DNA of 64,000 nt, taken from the NCBI RefSeq assembly GCF_009730915.1, contig NC_052489.1, positions 27,273,916 through 27,337,915 of the forward strand, given 5' to 3'. Both the position numbers and the translations under genes were made by a program. The stretch is from Dioscorea cayenensis subsp. rotundata (taxonomy: Eukaryota > Streptophyta > Magnoliopsida > Dioscoreales > Dioscoreaceae). Positions 58,524 to 64,000 of the stretch are shown one piece after another (position 1 is the stretch's first letter; every line of letters starts with the position of its first letter). The notes under the pieces were generated by a model. That model saw only the letters and a list, made by a program, of their open reading frames with translations, was not told where the DNA came from and made no database searches.

Positions 58524-59064
58524 TTAGATTGTCCTTCTCTTTTGGAAATTGGATGATGCATCTCTGTCTTCACTTGCAAAATCAGCAAGTTGGCTAGCCC
58601 TTTTGAAGTTTTTGAAAATTGATGGTGGGATAGGTAGCCTTGGTTCATTTGAAGATTGAATGACCCTCTTTTGTGTACTTGAGATGGTAGGTGCTTGCAA
58701 GGTTGATACTCTGCTTGGTAGTGACACATCATTCCTAGCTTGCTATGAACATATATAGTAAACAAATTAATCAACTACAAATAGATTATTCAAAATTAAT
58801 CAAGCACACAATATGTATGTCTAATTTGAATTTATAGTTAAAAAAAAATCAGTGGATATGAATGTAAAACACACTCTTGCCAAACTAGCTTGTTCAATGG
58901 TTGTTTGGCTATGAATTACATCATCTTGTGTACTCGCAGTAGAATTAGCCTGTAAACCAACATGTGAGTAACATACTTCTGTTGTGTTTTTTCTCTTCCT
59001 TGGTCTCCCTCCCTTATTTGGTGGGTTCTACAATCCAATGTAACACACATCAAAATCTGCATTT

Positions 59065-59143
<79 letters not shown>

Positions 59144-59399
59144 GAAATAGAAATAGCAAAAGACATTATACCTCGCTTGGAACATAAGTTCCACTTGCCT
59201 TTGCTTTCTGAATTCTAACTCTCTTTTGCCATGCACTCTCTCCAGTGACAGATGCTTTACATCCTCGTATATTATGCCCAATTTGATGACAATTGCCACA
59301 CACCACACTCTTACCTGCCCTGGAAACCTTGTAAGGATTTTTTGGCTCATCTGGTTTCTTCGTTCTTTTTCTTCTAGGCCTACCAGGGGGCTTCTTCAC
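58524..59399 (-). pseudogene. MULE transposase, C-terminal remnant
   Basis: Minus strand 59399-59166 encodes KKPPGRPRRKRTKKPDEPKN, then a CCHC knuckle VVCGNCHQIGHNIRGC, ending SEV before a gtataat donor. Further tail exons follow (NPPNKGGRPRKRKNTTEV near 59030-58960; the last one ends at 58524 with SSNFQKRRTI). A basic linker and knuckle are typical of MURA C-termini. The catalytic region upstream is absent. Confidence 0.75.
59068..59139. repeat. (TA)n microsatellite in a MULE intron
   Basis: About 72 bases of almost pure TA. Confidence 0.95.
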
Positions 59400-59410
59400 A
59401 GTCCATGGAT

Positions 59411-59530
59411 GAATATCAGGATGCTCTGTTCTTTCCCAACTATCTTGGCTAGGAACAGGTTGGATTGAATGTTACTATCTTGGCTAGGAACAGGTTGGAT
59501 TGAATATCAGGATGCTCTGTTCTTTCCCAA
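59411..59530. repeat. A-B-B-A duplicated block at the MULE deletion junction
   Basis: Block A (29 bp, gaatatcaggatgctctg...) occurs at 59411-59439 and 59502-59530. Block B (about 32 bp, actatcttggctaggaac...) occurs at 59439-59470 and 59474-59505. Together they sit exactly between the N- and C-terminal transposase remnants. Confidence 0.9.
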
Positions 59531-59672
59531 AATAATCCCACAAGCTGAAATAAGATAAGTAGTCAATATCTACTGATTCAACCTTCACAACTTGACCACC
59601 CTCATACACCATCTCATCTTCACTCCTCCACTTACCTCCATAGTGCAGGACAAGGTCCACAGTAGACTCCAT
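59484..59672 (-). pseudogene. MULE transposase, N-terminal remnant
   Basis: 62 residues from ATG 59672: MESTVDLVLHYGGKW, YEGGQVVKVESVDIDYLSYF and SLWDYFGKE match the start of MuDR-type transposases (the PB1-like plant MuDR domain). The frame ends in the duplicated junction block. Confidence 0.7.
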
Positions 59673-60924
59673 GACATTCTATTATCAAAATAGGATATTA
59701 AAAAAATGATGCTAAGTATACAAAACATCTCTAGATTAATTAAAAAAACCATGTTGCTAGTAAACTATAGATCAAAACAGGACACCAGTAAAACATGATG
59801 CTATAGCAATGATACTATGTTAACTTAATCACAGTTAATATATATTATCTTAATCAAAGTAATGGCAAGATAATGTAGATGTTGCCAGCCTTAATGCAAT
59901 TGGCATCATCACAAGGAGAAAAAAATAATGAAGAACATAAGGTTTCATATTTAAGAACACTAAAGTAGATGACAACCACAATTATATTTGACAAGTAATA
60001 ATTATTAAATGGACATTTGGCATGAAAGCATAACATTTGACAATATATTTTGAAGTATTATATACAGAAAGGATTATATAGCATAACTTAATTGCTCTTG
60101 GTTTAAGTAGATGCAAAAAAAATTGAATAATGATCTGGTAACAACTATAGTGGTATTATTCACTTCCAAGCTGACATAAAAAGTCAAGCATAGATTAGTG
60201 TCATGTGTACCACCTATCTAACAAAGATTGTAACTTAAAATACACAGTACTTAGTCCATTCATAATCATATAAACTTGGTGATTTTTTACAAAGAGATTA
60301 ATAAAGATTTCCTTGATCTTAGTGAAAAGAGGCCATAAATGTATCTCAAAGGGAGTTGATGTTAAGCATTAATCCTCTAGCATGAGTAAAAAGAATGCTT
60401 ATATGTATAAGCATTAATCCTCTAGCATTGCAAAACACATACGTACAACTTATTCCCATGATTTAAAACAAGATTTAAAACAAAGGAAGGTGTTCTGTCA
60501 TCAATGCTTAAATATATAACAAATTAAACTATTTGTGAGAGAAAAGAAGCAAATAAAAGGGGTATTGTCTTTAATGCTTAGCAACAGAACATTTCATACT
60601 AGATGTAGGAGAAAAGAAGCATTGCTCAAAGGGTTTGCAAAAAATGAAAAAAATTTGAGAAAAAGAGTCAAGAAGGAGAATAATACCTGAGAAATCTCTG
60701 CTTTGCTATGAGTAAACTAGGAAAATTCGCAGCTCTGATGTGAGGGCTTGGAAGCAATGCATACAAGTGTTCATTGTGATGCTTGAACACCATGAACCCT
60801 AAATCTTCATCCCTAAATCTTCAAAGTCTCAGGAAAGAGTGGATGTTCCTTTTTATAGAAATTTGGGCAACTATCGAGACAATATCATGGAGGCAAATTG
60901 CAATTAGTGCTTTAATCCTAATGC

Positions 60925-61141
60925 AGCACAGTTCTTTAAAAAAAACTTGTCTTTGCGCCATGTCACCGGACCATTACTTGAATTGACGAGTTTGCCCTTG
61001 CCAAGTCAGCACGAGTTCACGGCCGTTACTGATTTTTTTCCTTTTTTCAGAATCTGAAAACCACATGCTATTAATCTGAAAAAATCACACGCCTCATTTT
61101 TACTAAAAAGTGAAAACCATACGTTTTTAGTACTTTTTCCC
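60925..61141. repeat. right terminal inverted repeat of the MULE
   Basis: Inverted partner of 57821-58025. The inner part (ccatgtcaccggaccattac) is an exact inverted match. Confidence 0.8.
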
Positions 61142-61150
61142 TAAAATTAA

Positions 61151-61312
61151 AGGAATCAATCATTAAATTAGAAATCTCTTGTTCATTGTCCATTGTTGTT
61201 CAATGAAACATATATCAAATGATCACCTGTGACTACACCTCCAGTATTAATTACATTCATTCTGACTCAGCCAATTATGAAAAAAAAATGTAACAATGAA
61301 GACAGTGAAATA
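61151..61312. other. short spacer
   Basis: A+T-rich sequence between the MULE target duplication and the epimerase fragment; nothing recognised. Confidence 0.5.
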
Positions 61313-61785
61313 TTATGATCGGTAGCCATTGGGATAAGCTTTCTGCCATATCCATGCAATGCGAAGGCTCTCTTCAAGGTCAGTGAACTGTGCTGTCCAG
61401 TTGAGATCATTGTTGATCTTGGAAGGATTGCTGTAGACTTCCGCATAGTCCCAGGGCCGACGGTCCAGGTATTCGACCTTCACATTGATCCCGGTCGCTT
61501 TCTTGCATGCTTCCACAAACTCCTCGGTAATGCATGCTTCCACAAACTCCTCTACCGATTAACCTGATAAGTAACATAAGTAGCTTCAGAAACAATCATC
61601 AAGAAATCGAATGAAGAATGAAATGAAGAATTTGATTGACCTTTTCCGGTACCGACGTAGTAGATTCCAACTTTGTTAGGCATTGGTTTGTCCAACGCCT
61701 TGACATGGGCATCGACAAGATCAGTGACATATTTATAGTCTCTTATACAAGTCCCGTCAGCTGTTTGATGGTCTGTTCCTTTAAC
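61313..61785 (-). pseudogene. UDP-arabinose 4-epimerase (UXE/MUR4-type), 3' fragment
   Basis: Minus-strand remnants of the last two exons. 61785-61641 encodes [28 protein letters not shown] and [10 protein letters not shown]; 61563-61313 encodes [46 protein letters not shown] and ends GYRS. UXE makes UDP-arabinose from UDP-xylose in the Golgi. The phase-1 junction is preserved, but a TAA falls just after the exon start, a 24-bp tandem duplication repeats EEFVEAC, and conserved residues differ (DYKYVTDL for the usual [17 protein letters not shown] for RRPGDYAEV). The N-terminal Rossmann part is absent; upstream is BTB-derived sequence. Clearly a broken fragment. Confidence 0.85.
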
Positions 61786-61869
61786 CTATGTGCCAACCAG
61801 AAATAATTGCATTAATATTTCAATCTGCATGTCTTGCTTCAATATTATGATGATAGACCAGGAATAACA

Positions 61870-64000
61870 TCTGCTCTGCATCCATATTGTTCAACGAACA
61901 ACCATTATTTATTCTTGGGAGCTTCGCTGAATACATCCACTTGACTAGTTTAACCAATGCATTCCATCCTATGGGGACCTTGATAACATCTGCATTACTG
62001 TATGCAGGGAAGAGTAAAAACATTAGTTAGTGACCTAATTGGATAAATGGTCTAATGAAAATGGCCAATATTTACAGGATTTTGGAACTCAAACGGATGC
62101 TTTACCATGCAATTATTAGATTTTTTATCACACCTTAGCAGGTTGGTTAATTGTCACGCCCAACATGTTAAGAGGAACAACTATTAAGCAGTAACCTGGC
62201 AGGCCCATCCATTGTCTTTGATGTTTGACTGATCATATGAATTGTGACGTGTGAATGGAGCAAAATATCCAAAATCAAATAAAATATAACACAGGTATTT
62301 TTGGTCCAGATCGGTCCAAGTTGCTGGCTAATGGCAAGAGTGGTTGCCGGTGAAGTTCTAAATCCATGTTGACTTAGGAGTTTATTTGGAGGATGAACTA
62401 GACTTCTACGGCAGATTCAACAGATGACGGATAGAAAATTATATCATATGCTTGGCTTGGAGAAACAAACATATAAAATTTGGGGGTTTGCCTAATTTTC
62501 TGTCCATTTTCCTTTCAACTTTTTCTAGATGAAGTGAACATGCCCACCAACAAGTACCACTCCTTTCGAGTTTGAAAAAGACTTGCAACTCCTTTATAAA
62601 GCCGTTTATCTGGATAAGAGTGATTTATAGTTTCTCATGGGATGAGAGTGAGGAACAGTCAATTCAATAACAAAGGCATATATAGCTAAAGTATACGGTT
62701 TTATATTGGCTAAATCATGCATGGTGGAACATATTTCACAGCAACCTGATAAGCCTACAATAAATTTACAGCAAACACAACATCAAATATTGAAGTGTAA
62801 CCTTAATTCAAGGCTAACCTGTCCCGCATCCCAGAAGAAAACAGTGACCTAAAATAATCACAGCTGGATGACAGTACAACAAATGAGGCATTGAAAGTAG
62901 GCAGATCGAGCAATTCCAAGCCACTCCTTCAGTTGCCTTAACTTCCAAGCTGATGACCCTGCAATGGATAACATACAGTGAAAAGATCGATATAAAATAC
63001 CACTTCGGAGGGGAAAAAAAGCCCACTGAGTAAGTAATAAGAAAATAGAGTTGCAAGCTTCGTGATCTAGCAATTGATCATCATTACTCAAAGAGTACTG
63101 GAAAATATGAATAACCATTCTCTTATTCACCTTTTCCATCAATTTGTTCTACAAGAGCCTAACATTGTCTTCTCTACAAGTACATTACTGTTTTCCTAAT
63201 GTGTCAGTTGATGCTATTGGACATGGTGAGGAGGACTTACGTAAATGTGTGGCAAGCTGGTTCAACTTCAACCGTTTCAAGTGCTTGTGTCAGGTCACAA
63301 ATTGGCGCTTGTGTCAGGTCACAAATTGGCGTATAAGGTCCCCATTTAGGTAATCCTCGCTGGAGCATGTACAATAATGACTTTAAGCCACAAAACTTGG
63401 CAATTTTTTCCACAGGCCCCACATACTCAACCTCCACTTGGATCATGCCCGAATAAACATATTCCAAAATCTTTTTGAAACCATTGCATCCACCTCCTCA
63501 GATAACGCCAACTTCACTTCTGAACTTACTTGGTTTTAGCTCAAATACATGCCTCTCTGTGGACACATCACCCAGTTTCTTGTGATTGAGATTTTTTTCA
63601 GAAGCCAATAGATGTGGGTATCTTGCCAAGATAATGACACTATGAGCGTTCAGAACTTGACCATTTGAAAATACAAATTGCAAGTCAGCAAGTTCATTTT
63701 CATCTAGTGTTCTTTCTAACCTTTTGCCAAGCTTGCTTGGAAACCCGTAAAAGTTGAAGAAGCTTAGAACATATGCAACATATGAATTTGTCCCTGGGCT
63801 AAAATTTTTGGACAAAACATATTGAAGGTTCTCAACAAGAAATTGAGCTTCAGAAATTTCACACAATGTACAGTGAACTTTGCCAATGGAATTTTTTTGA
63901 TGATTACATCTCCTGTCTAAGGCATTGCATAGCTGCGCAAGTGCCTGAAGACAATGAAATAAAACCAAGTTCTCCCCTTGGCAATCAGTGGCCAAAGATT
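61870..64000 (-). pseudogene. truncated duplicate of the ARM/BTB gene
   Basis: A direct second copy of 52.73-54.76 kb, introns included, at high identity. Minus-strand exon equivalents: exon 6 from beyond 64000 to 63241, exon 7 at 62958-62819, exon 8 at 61997 to about 61870. Exon 8 is cut after NNMDAEQ, so about 100 C-terminal residues are replaced by unrelated sequence beside the epimerase fragment. Exon 7 has lost about 13 bases around the HKVVLSSSC region. Exon 6 has a frame break with stop near 63495 and a tandem duplication giving ICDLTQAPICDLTQA. These lesions make it a pseudogene, although exons further upstream lie outside the window. It retains the shorter T-run in exon 7 that exposes the extra base in the intact copy. 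Confidence 0.85.

Larger units (their letters stand above)
57821..61141 (-). mobile_element. Mutator-like element (MULE), internally deleted
   Basis: A 3,321-bp DNA transposon flanked by an exact 9-bp target duplication, taaaattaa, at 57812-57820 and 61142-61150. Terminal inverted repeats of about 200 bp start gggaaaaag at both ends and share the inner words gtcaattcaagtaatggtccggtgacatggc in opposite orientation. On the minus strand it keeps the two ends of a MURA-type transposase: an N-terminus at 59672-59484 (HYGGKW and YLSYFSLWDYFGKE) and a C-terminus at 59399-59166 (CGNCHQIGHNIRGC zinc knuckle), continuing in spliced tail exons to 58524. The MULE catalytic core and SWIM region are missing. 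A TATA-like word on the minus strand near 60855 and a spliced leader are plausible. Non-autonomous but possibly mobilised in trans. Confidence 0.88.

Noticed and set aside
58406-58774. A 122-residue frame inside the MULE as a separate gene
   Set aside because: It overlaps the transposase tail exon in another frame, has no domain and lies wholly inside the element.

Overview
This is nuclear DNA from a flowering plant. The genes have spliced GT-AG introns, A+T-rich introns and spacers, plant-specific families (LSD1, FLS2, PsbP, DUF1645-like) and plant transposons. One gene (19.5-20.7 kb) is much richer in G+C than its neighbours. That contrast would fit a non-grass monocot such as yam, but the species is a guess. 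A run of exactly 1,000 N at 47322-48321 is a scaffold gap.

Layout. 2.2-6.6 kb: LSD1-type zinc-finger gene (+), cell-death control. 8.2-15.9 kb: KDM5/JMJ14-JMJ703 type H3K4 demethylase (+). 16-19.4 kb: spacer with G+C-rich, G-box-bearing islands. 19.5-20.7 kb: Ser-rich DUF1645-like gene (+). 20.7-26.1 kb: spacer with a SINE, a MULE-type MITE and an inverted-repeat element. 26.1-29.6 kb: FLS2-like flagellin receptor kinase (+). 30.1-31.1 kb: LINE relic, then a Tourist-type MITE. 31.9-36.4 kb: gamma-SNAP (+). 36.7-49.3 kb: four small secreted proline-rich protein genes, with a snapin-like gene (41.2 kb, +) and psbP (44.1-45.2 kb, -) between them, plus the gap. 50.1-51.4 kb: ribosomal protein eL41 (+). 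51.9 kb: intron-containing tRNA-Tyr. 52.4-57.3 kb: ARM/BTB protein gene (-). 57.8-61.1 kb: internally deleted Mutator-like element with 9-bp target duplications. 61.3-64 kb: broken UDP-arabinose 4-epimerase tail joined to a truncated second copy of the BTB gene, which runs off the window.

The genes do not form a pathway; this is ordinary gene-dense plant chromatin with transposons in introns and spacers. The items most worth a second look are a likely U12-type intron with an odd 3' end in gamma-SNAP, a GC-AG intron in the demethylase, the dispersed proline-rich gene family next to the gap, the chimeric duplication at 61-64 kb, the A-B-B-A scar inside the MULE, and three otherwise intact genes that each carry a single one-base frame break, which may be assembly errors. 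I did not find a convincing wholly new system.
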